Positions 32,872-42,506 of a DNA stretch of 64,000 nt are shown piece by piece. Source of the DNA: Sphingobacteriales bacterium (lineage in GTDB: Bacteria; Bacteroidota; Bacteroidia; Chitinophagales; UBA2359); NCBI GenBank assembly GCA_016711295.1, contig JADJTE010000006.1, positions 302,176-366,175 of the forward strand, written 5' to 3'. The translations under genes and the position numbers were made by a program. Under the pieces are notes generated by a model. It made no database searches and was not told the DNA's origin. It saw only the letters and a list, made by a program, of their open reading frames with translations. How positions within the stretch are numbered: position 1 is the first letter of the stretch; every line of letters starts with the position of its first letter.

Positions 32872-33366
32872 ATGGAAAAATACAGAAAATTTGTGTTGAG
32901 TACTTACCCACGCCCTACCGTCACAATAGGTCGCTGTATTTTGTTATTCGCTATCGGGATATGGTGGGGGGCTTGTACGGACGATTTGGTCCTGCCCAAT
33001 CGTGCGCCTGTAGTACAAATTGTGGGTATCAGCCCCGATACGGCAATGGCTTGGCAAGATACGCTCACGCTAAGTTTTAAGTACCAAGACGATAACGGCG
33101 ACCTCGGCAGCCCCGACCCCAATCGAATTGCCATAGAACTGACCGACAGCCGTTTGCCTACGCCCGATACTTATGCCCTCGCCCCTTTGTTGCCCTTAGA
33201 CAGCATTAAGGCAATAACGGGCACAATACACCTAAAAATAAAACCGACTTTTATCTTAGGCAACCAAATCCAACAGCAGAGCTACCGATATAGTTTGGTA
33301 TTGATAGACCGTGCAGGAAACCGCAGCAATACCGCCCTATCGCCCACCGTGACGGTAGTAGAGTAG
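32872..33366 (+). CDS. Hypothetical lipoprotein with Ig-like fold
   Basis: An intact 164-residue protein. After a basic N-terminus and hydrophobic segment (RCILLFAIGIWWGAC) the cysteine at residue 35 fits a lipobox; the mature part (APVVQIVGISPDTAM, LTLSFKYQDDNGDLGSPDP, and a closing YRYSLVLIDRAGNRSNTALS) resembles the Ig-like, DNGDLG-containing lipoproteins common in this phylum. It probably sits on the outer membrane. Its stop is 45 bases before the EEP-family gene, so the two may be co-transcribed. No function is known. Confidence 0.75.
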   Translation: MEKYRKFVLSTYPRPTVTIGRCILLFAIGIWWGACTDDLVLPNRAPVVQIVGISPDTAMAWQDTLTLSFKYQDDNGDLGSPDPNRIAIELTDSRLPTPDTYALAPLLPLDSIKAITGTIHLKIKPTFILGNQIQQQSYRYSLVLIDRAGNRSNTALSPTVTVVE

Positions 33367-33411
33367 TCACAAGCCCAAACCAATTTAGGACCAATCACCA
33401 CACTCGATTTA

Positions 33412-34431
33412 ATGGCATCACGCAAGAAGAAAAGTAGCACTACAAGGCGCACCCGAAAAAGCCACCAAAGTCGGTGGGCTTGGTTAGGACGCTTGGCAAT
33501 AGTGAGTATCTTATTATGGCTGGGCATCTATGCTTGGCATGATTGGGAACGCTTGCTCCAAATCGTAGCGAAAGGCTGGGACAAGGCCACCCAAACTACT
33601 CCTCCGCCCCACGACAATGCTCCCACCGAACCCACCCCTCCCAAACAAGATGGCAAGCCCAGCACCACAACTGCACCTAACCTAAAAGTAGCGTCGTGGA
33701 ATATTGCCCATTTTGGCAGCAGCAAAGACGACCAAGAAATAGCGTTTATCGCCGATGTGATAAAGGATTATGATTTGGTGGCTCTGCAAGAGGTGTCGGT
33801 AGAAGACGCGGGCGCACGCGCCGTAGCTCGCCTAAGCGACGAACTAAACCGAAAGGGCAATAAATGGACTTATACTGTCAGCAGCCCTACATCGGGCGAG
33901 GGTTGCGAACGGTATGCCTTTATCTGGAAAACACGCAAAGTAACGCTGCATAAAAATGCGTGGTTAGCAACAGGGAAAAATATTGATCAATTGATAGACC
34001 GCGAACCCTACTTAGCGAGGTTTAACGTCGAAAACCGCACGCTGACCGTCGCCAATTTTCATGCCGTACCGAGTACCAAAAACCCCGCCAATGAAGCCCG
34101 CTTGCTCGACGATTTGCACCGCCTATACGACAAAGATAATTTGGTCATAGCAGGCGATTTTAACCTCGCACAGCACGACCCTGCTTTCGACGAACTCAAA
34201 AAATATGGCTATGCGCCCGTATTGACCAAGCAAAAAACAAGCCTACGCCGTACCGTAGAGCCATCGGGCAATTATTTATCGCAAGAATACGACAATATTT
34301 TTATAGAATCGCTCCATTTCACACTCGTCCGAAGCGGCATTAATGATTTTGTGCCCAAGGCTAAAAGCCTCAAAAATGCCAATAATATATCAGACCACCT
34401 ACCCGTTTGGTGCGAAATACGATTGCGATAG
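33412..34431 (+). CDS. Endonuclease/exonuclease/phosphatase-family protein, membrane-anchored
   Basis: An intact 339-residue protein. A lysine/arginine-rich tail and a single membrane segment (RLAIVSILLWLGIYAW) precede a Thr/Pro-rich linker to about residue 85. The catalytic domain follows: VASWNIAHFG, VALQEVS (metal-binding Glu), FHAVPSTKNP, VIAGDFNLAQHDPAF, and the closing ISDHLPVW histidine. These are the landmarks of the DNase I-like superfamily, which covers nucleases and phosphodiesterases; the substrate is unknown. The anchor places the domain in the periplasm or facing it. Confidence 0.88.
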   Translation: MASRKKKSSTTRRTRKSHQSRWAWLGRLAIVSILLWLGIYAWHDWERLLQIVAKGWDKATQTTPPPHDNAPTEPTPPKQDGKPSTTTAPNLKVASWNIAHFGSSKDDQEIAFIADVIKDYDLVALQEVSVEDAGARAVARLSDELNRKGNKWTYTVSSPTSGEGCERYAFIWKTRKVTLHKNAWLATGKNIDQLIDREPYLARFNVENRTLTVANFHAVPSTKNPANEARLLDDLHRLYDKDNLVIAGDFNLAQHDPAFDELKKYGYAPVLTKQKTSLRRTVEPSGNYLSQEYDNIFIESLHFTLVRSGINDFVPKAKSLKNANNISDHLPVWCEIRLR

Positions 34432-34570
34432 GTGAATGAAAATCGCCCCGCCAAAGCAGCGCCTCCCTGCGTTTCTAATCCGAAATACAAGCATTTTCTG
34501 CGATAAAAATTTAGTTTTGTGCCCTAATTTTCATTTCAGCCCATCAAAGAAACAAGAACAATCGTCCATC

Positions 34571-34978
34571 TAATGGTTTGGTTTCTAACTTTGAGTAAAA
34601 AAATAACCTGAACATCTTGCTTGCGCCCTTGTTACAAAGCAGTATCTACCAAAATTTAAAACACAGACCATTAACCACTAACCATTAACCATTAGCCACT
34701 AACCATTAACCACTAATGGTTTGGTTTCTAACTTTGAGTAAAAATAACCTGAACATCTTGTTTGCGCCCTTGTTACAAAGCAGTATCTACCAAAATTTAA
34801 AACACAGACCATTAACCACTAACCATTAACCATTAGCCACTAACCATTAACCATTAGCCACTAACCATTAACCACTAATGGTTTGGTTTCTAACTTTGAG
34901 TAAAAAAATAACCTGAACATCTTGCTTGCGCCCTTGTTACAAAGCAGTATCTACCAAAATTTAAAACATAGACCATTA
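34571..34978 (+). repeat. Three tandem family-B units joined by heptamer arrays
   Basis: Units at 34571-34673, 34714-34814 and 34876-34978 are nearly identical (about 102 bp each). Each begins TAATGGT and ends ACCATTA, and carries TTTCTAACTTTGAGTAAAAA, ACCTGAACATCTTG and GCGCCCTTGTTACAAAGCAG. Between units lie runs of the heptamers ACCATTA, ACCACTA and GCCACTA (34674-34713 and 34815-34875). The heptamer equals the unit's own terminus. No ORF. Confidence 0.85.
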
Positions 34979-35009
34979 GAACCAAACCACTACCTATTTG
35001 CTTATTTGC

Positions 35010-36060
35010 ATGAAAATTTCTGCCAACGAAACCGAAACTGCCATCATATCGCGCAAAAAGCCTGCCTATCCGATTACTAAGGGTTTGCGCCATTATTTGC
35101 GCCACTATAAGCGCGAAGTGCCTATCCCATGCCGTTACGAAGACCTACGCCGCTATCATTTTGCCATGCCTCTGCTCGACCAACAAGGTTGCGATACGCT
35201 TTGGGAAACCGTTTATTATAGCGATACCGACCGAGATGAAATTCATCTTGCCCTAACGACTATCTATGCCATACTAAAAGCAGCGGGCGATACATCGGTA
35301 ATGAAACATTTATTTGTCGATAGAATAGACTACTGCACCTTTGGCAACTCGAACCCGTTTAGGGTGCGTATCGTCAATAAATTTAATGACAATTATGACT
35401 ATTTTTATGTCAAAACCGCCGATGCATCGCGCATTTACGGATTAGAATTGGAGCATATCTTGTCGCCCAACCGCATCAATTATATCGCTTTTGACCAAAC
35501 TCTCATCGAAGAACATATAGCAGGTATTCCGGGCGACCGCTTCATGGCAGAATATTTGACCAAACCGCCCATCAACGAAACGCGCATCGCTAAGGAGTTC
35601 ATCAAATTTAATGAACGGTGCTTGGTCAAATTATTGGGCGACATGTGCCTACAATTTTGTGATAGACATAACACCCGATTTCGACGACATACAATACCGC
35701 ATACGCGCTATCGATTTTGACCAACAATGTTACGAAAGCCGCAAAAATCTATATTTACCGCAGTATTTCAAAGAAAATTTGCCTTTGGTCAATTTGTGCA
35801 TCAAGCGCATCACTCCCGAATCGGTGCGCCAATATCAACACGAAGAACGCGCCCTGATGGCACACCGCTTGATAAGTTCCAAAGCGCAGGTGAAGGAATT
35901 GTTAGGTGCCATGACCCACGAAATCTTGTCTACGAACGAAAAAACGGCACAATTGCGCAGCGAATTGGCGCAACATTACGAAAATACTGCTTTTGAACGC
36001 TGCCAAACTATGGGCGAAATAGTAAAAACCAGTCTTTGGACGGTTTTGTTGGGCAAATAA
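35010..36060 (+). CDS. Hypothetical protein, about 349 residues (one frameshift)
   Basis: ATG 35010 (MKISANETETAIISRKK) is preferred to the upstream TTG at 34998. I do not recognise the family. Visible traits: soluble, no signal peptide, basic N-terminal third, a central mixed domain (FRVRIVNKFNDNYDYFYVKT), an acidic-aromatic segment (VIDITPDFDDIQYRIRAIDF then DQQCYESRKNLYLPQYF), and a helical C-terminus (AHRLISSKAQVKELLGAMTH). The frame breaks near 35646-35650; removing one C from GTGCCTAC rejoins the halves. The start codon lies 32 bases after the family-B cluster. Confidence 0.65.
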
Positions 36061-36075
36061 ACAAGCGTGAAGCAT

Positions 36076-36840
36076 TTATAAACCTAATACATCGTTCATC
36101 GTAAACACACCTTGCTTGCCCACAAGCCATTCGGCGGCGATAATTGCTCCCTTAGCAAAGCCCTGCCGCGTATGGGCAAGGTGGTAGAGGCTAATCGTAT
36201 CAATTGCCGACCGATATGTCACCGTATGTTCGCCTTTTACGTCGGGTAGGCGGTGCGCCGCTATTGGTATCTCGTGTGCGTGCTGTGCGGGTGCGTCGAC
36301 CCATGCCGTTTTGTTCGGATTGAGGGCTATAATGTCCCGCGCTAAGGCAATGGCGGTGCCGCTGGGCGCGTCTAATTTTTCGGTATGGTGTGTTTCCTCA
36401 ATTTCGATGCTATAATCCGCACCAAAACGCTGCATCAATTGGGCTAATTGGCGGTTTAGGGCAAACAATATATTTACACCCACGCTAAAATTAGCGGCGT
36501 AGAGCAATGCGCCGCGCTGTTGTTCGCACAATTGGCGCAGGGTGGGCAATTGGGCGTACCAGCCCGTAGTACCGCATACCACAGGTATGCCCCATTCGAT
36601 ACAGCGACTTAGGTTGTCAAATGCCATTTCGGGGCGGCTAAACTCAATGGCTACATCAATGCCTTTCAATTGCGAATAGCCCACTGCGGCTAAATCGTCC
36701 CATGCCACTACGCCTAAGCCGTCGGCTTGGGTGCGGCTCGCAATGCGGCAGGCTACTTGGTGCTGCGTAGCGTAGTCGGTTTCGAGAATTTGGGCTATGG
36801 CACGTCCCATTTTGCCATAACCTATCAAGGCAATTTTCAT
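36076..36840 (-). CDS. dapB: 4-hydroxy-tetrahydrodipicolinate reductase
   Basis: NAD(P)H-dependent reductase of the diaminopimelate/lysine pathway, cytoplasmic. Intact at 254 residues. The N-terminal dinucleotide fold starts MKIALIGYGKMGRAIAQ; VVCGTTGW near residue 90 and the substrate loop EETHHTEKLDAPSGTA near residue 157 are family hallmarks, including the catalytic HH pair and the K-x-D-x-P-S-G-T segment. It faces the preceding plus-strand gene with a 15-base gap. It supplies DAP for the wall peptide to which murF and mpl, also in this window, contribute. Confidence 0.97.
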   Translation of the reverse strand: MKIALIGYGKMGRAIAQILETDYATQHQVACRIASRTQADGLGVVAWDDLAAVGYSQLKGIDVAIEFSRPEMAFDNLSRCIEWGIPVVCGTTGWYAQLPTLRQLCEQQRGALLYAANFSVGVNILFALNRQLAQLMQRFGADYSIEIEETHHTEKLDAPSGTAIALARDIIALNPNKTAWVDAPAQHAHEIPIAAHRLPDVKGEHTVTYRSAIDTISLYHLAHTRQGFAKGAIIAAEWLVGKQGVFTMNDVLGL

Positions 36841-37078
36841 GTTTTTTTATTTTTGTTTACATAAATTAATACAAACATAATAGGAATTTTTTATTTTATT
36901 ACCGCCATATACCGGTGCAAGAACAAAACCTCGTGAAGGTAAGGCTTATTCCATTTTTTTGTATGCCATACAACCATTTTCGCCGTTTTTACGTCTTATA
37001 CTACACCAATTCGTAAAGACGAGATACTAAGTATGAGTGTATCGCGGGATTTGGACAACAAAACAATCATTATTTATT

Positions 37079-38786
37079 ATGTTAAAATTTTTTTTTAGTA
37101 CTCTCTTCGCACTAATCAGCTTGTCGGCAATAGCACAGAACTGTACCGCCGACTACGGAACTATCACCGCCCCACAAGGCATATCGGCATACGTTTGCCA
37201 CCAAGGCGTGAGCGCGACCTTTGTTTGGTCGGGAACAATACGGCGGCAGATTATAGCTCTGTTCTGGTTGTCGCCGATGCAAGCGGCAATATCTTGTTTA
37301 TCAACAACGCTAATGCCGTCGATTTTGGCGCGTATAGCAATATTTCTGGCACTGTTTTTGTCCATGCCCTCAATATCCGCAGCAGCGAATTGCCTATTTT
37401 ACAAACTGCTATCAGCATTGCCGCCGTCGCTACCATAGCCGACCTGCAAGCCGCCATAGTCAGCAACCAATTCTGCGCCGACTTAGCGCAACAAGGTGCT
37501 GCCCTCACCGTCGCCGAACCTATTGATATCGAATATTCTATTAATTGCGACAATACAGTAGGCGAATTTACCATAGCATTTGAAGTAAGCGGCGGCTTGC
37601 CCGAATTGCTCGGCGACCCAAGTATTGCTTACTACGCATATACAGGCGTATTGTCATCTACTTCTAACGATGTCGGCACTACATTTTCGGTCGGACCTTA
37701 CAGCGATAATACAGGTTTTACGCTTGAAGTCAATGTCAATGACAATTTTTGCCCACAAGAATATACAAGTGTATCAGAAGCCTCTATTGCTTGTACTAAA
37801 TGCCACGCCGACCCTGGCGTAATGCCCCAAACTGATTTAGTCACTGCCTGCGGTGGTCTTATTAGCGTATTGGGTTCAATTAGCGTGGTTGTCGATTCGG
37901 GGCGGTTTATTATGCCCTACACACCAATCCAAACGATGAATTAGGCGATATATTGGCACTTGATACCAACGCTCTTGATGGTACTGCCGATTTCAGTGGC
38001 TTGCTGCCCGAAGGCGCGGAGTATGGCGTTACGTATTATATATCGGCAGTAGGCAGCAATTTGGACGAAACGGGTATGTTCGATTGGAATAGCGAATGCC
38101 TAAAAATAGCACCTGGTACGCCTGTGCAGTTTTCGTCTCCTATTCTAATCGATGCTGCTGTCACCTGCATTCCCGATTCAGGTACGGGAACAGTTGTGCT
38201 AAGTGCAGCAGGCGAAAACAGTCCTTTTTCGATTGGAGGCGACCTCTGGACGGGCTTTTTGTCGGCAGGCGAGCAAAGCCCCGCTATAAATAATGTTGCG
38301 GCAGGTACTTATAGCGCAACCGTTATTAATACGGTCGGCTGCATTGCCTACTACGATTTTGTTGTTGATTGTGGTGTTTCTGTAGGCAATACGCCCCAAA
38401 AACCTACATGGAACATTAGCCTACAACCTCAACCCGCCGTGAAAACTGCCATGCTCAATATAGATGCGCCCATAAGCAGCACAGCGCAATTGGGCATTTA
38501 TGACCTAAGCGGCAAATCGCAATACCAAAGCTCGCTGCACCTATACGCGGGCACGCAACAAATCGCGCTTGACCTAAGTGCGTATAGTGCAGGCATCCAC
38601 TTGCTTCGGATTAGCAGCGATAACCAAACCGCTACCGCCAGCTTATTGTTGGGCAATAAATTAGTTCTGTCTTATATCAGTAAATTAACCAAACAGCCCA
38701 TAAATTTAAATTTGTGGGCTGTTTTTGCAAAATGGATTGATTGTAAAATTTCACGTCATGGTTCGGCTTCGCTCACCATGACGTGA
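37079..38786 (+). CDS. Secreted T9SS type A cargo protein (two or more frameshifts)
   Basis: ATG 37079 begins a signal peptide (FFFSTLFALISLSAIAQ). The body of about 440 residues has Cys-rich, Ig-like stretches (CTADYGTITAPQGISAYVCH, VLVVADASGNILFINN, CADLAQQGAALTVAEP, SECLKIAPGTPV, GTYSATVINTVGCIAYYDF), including one SprB-like motif. The tail (LGIYDLSGKSQYQSSLHLYA, then SAGIHLLRISSDNQTATASL) fits a type A sorting domain. Frames break near 37230 (G-run) and at 37902-37905 (G4). The listed end is the first in-frame stop; because a terminator begins at 38691, the true stop is probably about 38655-38690. Function unknown. Confidence 0.7.
38691..38724 (+). terminator. Rho-independent terminator after the T9SS cargo gene
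   Basis: AAACAGCCCA (38691-38700) pairs perfectly with TGGGCTGTTT (38715-38724), followed by TTT. It implies that the upstream gene ends before 38691. Confidence 0.75.
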
Positions 38787-38809
38787 ATGGTGAACCATGA
38801 CGTGAATGG
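38750..38809. repeat. Palindromic repeat cluster CCATGACGTGAATGG
   Basis: CCATGACGTGAATGG occurs twice in direct orientation (38776-38790 and 38795-38809), and TTCACGTCATGG (38750-38761) is the inverse of the first, giving a 12-bp stem around GTTCGGCTTCGCTCA-like loop sequence. It lies between the end of the T9SS gene and murF, which are convergent. Confidence 0.65.
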
Positions 38810-38913
38810 CGAGTCGCTTGCTATAATATTTGTATTACATACAAATATTATCTATATTTACAATTCAAAAAGACAGTGTGCCTTTGGGCATCAAAATCAA
38901 GCACAGCGGGCAT

Positions 38914-40302
38914 TTATTGCGTATTGGGTGCGTCGAATAATTTTTCTAAGGCTACCCCGCGCGATCCCTTTATGAGCAAAGTAGTATGTTCAAATTGGTG
39001 TCTATCGAACCATATTTTGGCATCGGTTACGGTATCAAAGCAGCGAAATCCTGCTTCATGCCCAAAAGGTTGGTAATTTTTGCCCACCAATACCACCGTT
39101 TCGAGGTCGTTTATTTGTTGTAATTGTGCTACTATCTGGCGGTGCTCATAGTCGCTTTCGTCGCCTAATTCGCGCATTTCGCCCAAGATAACGGCTTTTT
39201 GCCCGCGGGGCAAGTTGGCTAAATTATTAAGGGCTGCTTTCATACTCGTAGGATTAGCATTATAAGCGTCTAAAATTAGTGTATTGCTGCCCCAAGTGCT
39301 GCGCTGCGAGCGGCTATTATTGGGCTTATATGCGTATAGCGCAGCCATTATTTTTTGGAGTGGTATGCCAAAATATTGACCTACTGCAACTGCTGCCAAT
39401 ACGTTATCCAAATTATAAGCACCTACGAGTTGTGTTTCAAGGTGGTGGGTTGTTTTGTGGAGCGCGTGCAACCATATCGACAAATAGGGGTCGGTATTAG
39501 CCACAATGCCGTTCGCGTCGCTATTGGGTGCATTGCCAAATCGTTTTATACTTAACAATTTTGCCTTTTCATACACACGCGCGTCATTGCCATTTACAAA
39601 GGCGTAGGCCCGTGAGCAGCTAAATATTCTGAACATTTCGCCTTTGCCCTTGGCTACGCCCTCAATGCCGCCAAAGCCTTCGAGGTGCGCTTTTCCGATA
39701 CCCGTAATCAAGCCATGCGTAGGCTTGGCTATTTGGCAGAGGGTTTCTATTTCGTGCTGGTGGTTGGCACCCATTTCGATGATAGCAATTTGTGTATTGG
39801 CAGGCATCGCCAACAATGTAAGGGGTACGCCAATATGGTTATTGAGGTTGCCCTGTGTGGCATGTACGCGGTATTCGGTCGATAATACGGCACGTAGCAA
39901 TTCTTTGGTAGTCGTTTTGCCGTTAGAACCCGTCAGGGCAATTAGTCCTATATCCGAAAATTGGCAACGATAATATGTAGCCAACTCTTGTAGAGCAAGT
40001 AGTGTGTCTTGCACCCACACATAGGTGGGTTTATGTGTAGGAGATTGGGCATAAAAAACCGCGCGGGGTGTTCCGTCGGGGTTAGGGTAGTGTTCGCAAA
40101 CTGTATAGTTGGGCGGTATAACTTGGGTATCGCTCACAACGGCACAGCTCGCGCCTTTCTCAATGGCTTGGGCAGCAAAGGCGTTGCCGTCGAAAGTATC
40201 GCCGCGCAGGGCAAAAAACATAGCTCCTTGTTTGATGTGGCGTGTATCGGTAGCTACACTAGTGCTGTATCTGAATAGGTTGTATAGTGGGGAGGGTATC
40301 AT
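38914..40302 (-). CDS. murF: UDP-N-acetylmuramoyl-tripeptide--D-alanyl-D-alanine ligase
   Basis: Cytoplasmic Mur ligase adding D-Ala-D-Ala to the UDP-MurNAc tripeptide, the last soluble step of the wall precursor. Intact at 462 residues. N-terminal domain: SVATDTRHIKQGAMFFALRG and DGNAFAAQAIEKGASCAVV. The ATP loop is TGSNGKTTTKELLRAV near residue 125, followed by ATQGNLNNHIGVPLTLL and the EMGANHQHEIETLC segment; LDAYNANPTSMKAAL is in the C-terminal half. It stands apart from other mur genes here. A -7 motif lies at 40346-40353, 44 bases upstream of the start. Confidence 0.96.
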   Translation of the reverse strand: MIPSPLYNLFRYSTSVATDTRHIKQGAMFFALRGDTFDGNAFAAQAIEKGASCAVVSDTQVIPPNYTVCEHYPNPDGTPRAVFYAQSPTHKPTYVWVQDTLLALQELATYYRCQFSDIGLIALTGSNGKTTTKELLRAVLSTEYRVHATQGNLNNHIGVPLTLLAMPANTQIAIIEMGANHQHEIETLCQIAKPTHGLITGIGKAHLEGFGGIEGVAKGKGEMFRIFSCSRAYAFVNGNDARVYEKAKLLSIKRFGNAPNSDANGIVANTDPYLSIWLHALHKTTHHLETQLVGAYNLDNVLAAVAVGQYFGIPLQKIMAALYAYKPNNSRSQRSTWGSNTLILDAYNANPTSMKAALNNLANLPRGQKAVILGEMRELGDESDYEHRQIVAQLQQINDLETVVLVGKNYQPFGHEAGFRCFDTVTDAKIWFDRHQFEHTTLLIKGSRGVALEKLFDAPNTQ

Positions 40303-40345
40303 AATAGCAGATTATCAGTTGCCATTTTAAGGACAAAACTCAAAA

Positions 40346-40353
40346 CAAAGGTA
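40346..40353 (-). promoter_or_regulatory. -7 element of the murF promoter
   Basis: CAAAGGTA on the plus strand, that is TACCTTTG on the minus strand, 44 bases before the murF ATG (40302). Confidence 0.5.
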
Positions 40354-40438
40354 GGCATAATAACTGCATTAATGCTTGGCTCGGTGCTATTTTTTTACGG
40401 CACGTAAATATGCTTTTTAAGCAAGCCCCTTACCCACT

Positions 40439-42296
40439 CTATCGTCCCATATAGACCATCAGCACCGAAACGTCGGCGGGTGTAATGCCACTGATGCGCC
40501 CTGCTTGCCCCAAAGTAGCGGGTTTGATGCGATTGAGTTTTTCGCGTGCTTCGGCAGATAAAGAAACTATTTGTCGATAATCAAAATCGGTACGCAGTTT
40601 TATTTCTTCTAATCGCTGCATTTTTTCGGCATTTTCGCGTTCTTTTGCGATATAACTCTCGTATTTAGCATTTATTTCGGCTTGCATGATGGCTTCTTCG
40701 TCAAAATTTGCCAAATAAGCGGCAACTTCGGGTAGTTGGCGCAGTATATCAAGGTCTATTTGTGGACGCAGCAATAAAGCGAGCAATCGGCTTCGCTGGT
40801 TGATAGCGGGCGTTTCGGCTGCTTCTAACAAGGCATTAACATCTTCGGGTCGGACGCTTTGCTCGGCGAGCCAAGTCAAAATTTGTTCGCCAAGTACTTT
40901 TTTTTGTTGTGCGCGTTGGTAGCGTTCGCGGCTTGCCAAGCCTATTTCGTAGCCTATGGGCGTTAGGCGCAAATCGGCATTATCTTGGCGCAGCAGCAGC
41001 CTATATTCTGCTCGCGATGTAAACATACGGTAAGGTTCTTCGGTGCCTTTGTTGATGAGGTCGTCTATCAGCACCCCTATATAGGCTTCGGAGCGGCTAA
41101 GTATGAGCGGTGTTTGTTGGTTGATTTTTCGATGGGCATTGATACCCGCCATTAATCGCGCAGGCGGCTTCTTCGTAGCCTGTCGTGCCATTGATTTGCC
41201 CTGCAAAATACAGATTTTCAATTAATTTTGTTTCGAGGCTCAATTTCAATTGAGTGGGCGGAAAATAATCGTATTCGATGGCATAGCCTGGTCGAAACAT
41301 TTTGGCGTTTTCAAAGCCCGGTATGAGGCGCAAGGCTTTGTATTGTACGGTTTCGGGCAGCGAAGTAGAGAATCCATTGACATAAATCTCGACGGTATTC
41401 CAGCCTTCGGGTTCTACAAATATTTGGTGTCGGTCGCGTTCGGCAAATCGGTTAATTTTGTCTTCGATAGAGGGGCAATAGCGGGGTCCTAAGCCTTGTA
41501 TGCGTCCTGCAAACATGGGTGATTGTTCAAATCCCGTGCGCAAAATATCGTGCACATCGGGATTGGTGTACGTAATCCAGCAGCAGCGTTGTTGGGTTGG
41601 GGTGGGGGTATCTGTAAACGAAAATTTGCCGCACGGTGTATCGCCGTCTTGGATTTCCATTTTGCTGTAGTCGAGGCTGCGTCCGTCTATTCGGGGCGGT
41701 GTGCCTGTTTTCATGCGTCCTGCTTCAAAGCCCAAGGATTCTAATTGGGCGGTTAGTCCTGTGGCTGCTTTTTCGCCTGCTCTGCCGCCGCCAAATTGTT
41801 TTTCGCCGATATGTATAATGCCGTTCAAAAATGTGCCGTTGGTCAGTACTACGGCTTTGGCGCGTATTTCCAAGCCCATCGAGGTGACGATGCCCGTTGC
41901 TTTATTATTGTGTATGAGCAACCCAACTGCCATTTCCTGCCAAAAGTCGATATTAGGAGTTTGTTCGAGCATATTGCGCCATTCTGTGGCAAATTGTAGG
42001 CGGTCGTTTTGCGCACGCGGGCTCCACATAGCTGCGCCTTTGGAACGGTTTAGCATTCTAAATTGTATCATGCTGCGGTCGGTTACGATGCCCGAATATC
42101 CGCCTAATGCGTCTATCTCGCGCACTATTTGTCCTTTTGCCACACCTCCCATAGCGGGGTTGCAGGACATTTGACCGATGGTTTGCATGTTCATTGTCAC
42201 TAACAAAACCGACGATCCTAAATTGGCTGCTGCTGCCGCTGCCTCGCAGCCCGCGTGCCCTGCCCCTACTACTATCACATCGTACTCTTGAAACAT
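40439..42296 (-). CDS. mnmG: tRNA uridine-5-carboxymethylaminomethyl modification enzyme MnmG/GidA (one frameshift)
   Basis: FAD-dependent subunit of the MnmEG complex that modifies the wobble uridine of several tRNAs. The FAD loop is VIVVGAGHAGCEAAAAAA at the N-terminus, followed by NPAMGGVAKGQIVREIDALG; further landmarks are GRAGEKAATGL, RMKTGTPPRIDGRSLD and YCPSIEDKINRF; the C-terminal helical domain ends SGITPADVSVLM. ATG 42296 (MFQEYD) was chosen because the longer ORF runs through parS-like DNA. The frame breaks near 41148; one G fewer gives CAINAGINAHRK. Restored length is 618 residues, the usual size. Confidence 0.95.
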
Positions 42297-42390
42297 GGTA
42301 TTATTTTGCGTTCTTACTGCTATTTGTTTTAAGGCACAAAAATACGGCAATATTGTGGAATAAACTGCGTTTGAACGGTATTTTTCGGTG

Positions 42391-42406
42391 TGTTCCACGT
42401 GAAACA
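42391..42406. promoter_or_regulatory. parS-like site, one mismatch
   Basis: TGTTCCACGTGAAACA differs from the parS consensus TGTTTCACGTGAAACA at one position. It lies 95 bases upstream of mnmG and 46 bases from a perfect site. Confidence 0.75.
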
Positions 42407-42442
42407 TAAATATCCCCAAAATTGATTTGCTCCAAAAATGCT

Positions 42443-42478
42443 CTTGCCGCAATGTTTCACGTGAAACATTGCGGCAAG
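42443..42478. promoter_or_regulatory. Perfect parS inside a 36-bp palindrome
   Basis: CTTGCCGCAATGTTTCAC (42443-42460) is followed immediately by its exact inverse (42461-42478), with the 16-bp consensus TGTTTCACGTGAAACA at its centre (42453-42468). ParB/Spo0J binds such sites to load ParB and SMC near the origin. The outer arms make an extended hairpin that could also end the transcript of the minus-strand DUF922 gene. Confidence 0.88.
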
Positions 42479-42506
42479 GCTAAGTTCATTGTTCAGCAAA
42501 AACGTT

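Noticed and set aside
34674..34875. Alternating short repeats and spacers that resemble a CRISPR array
   Set aside because: The repeats are 7-bp heptamers and the 102-bp units between them are identical to each other, the reverse of a CRISPR pattern; no cas genes are present.
42297..42452. Longer MnmG ORF reading MFHVEH through the parS region
   Set aside because: That peptide arises from parS-like DNA; homologous MnmG proteins start at the FAD-binding segment near ATG 42296.
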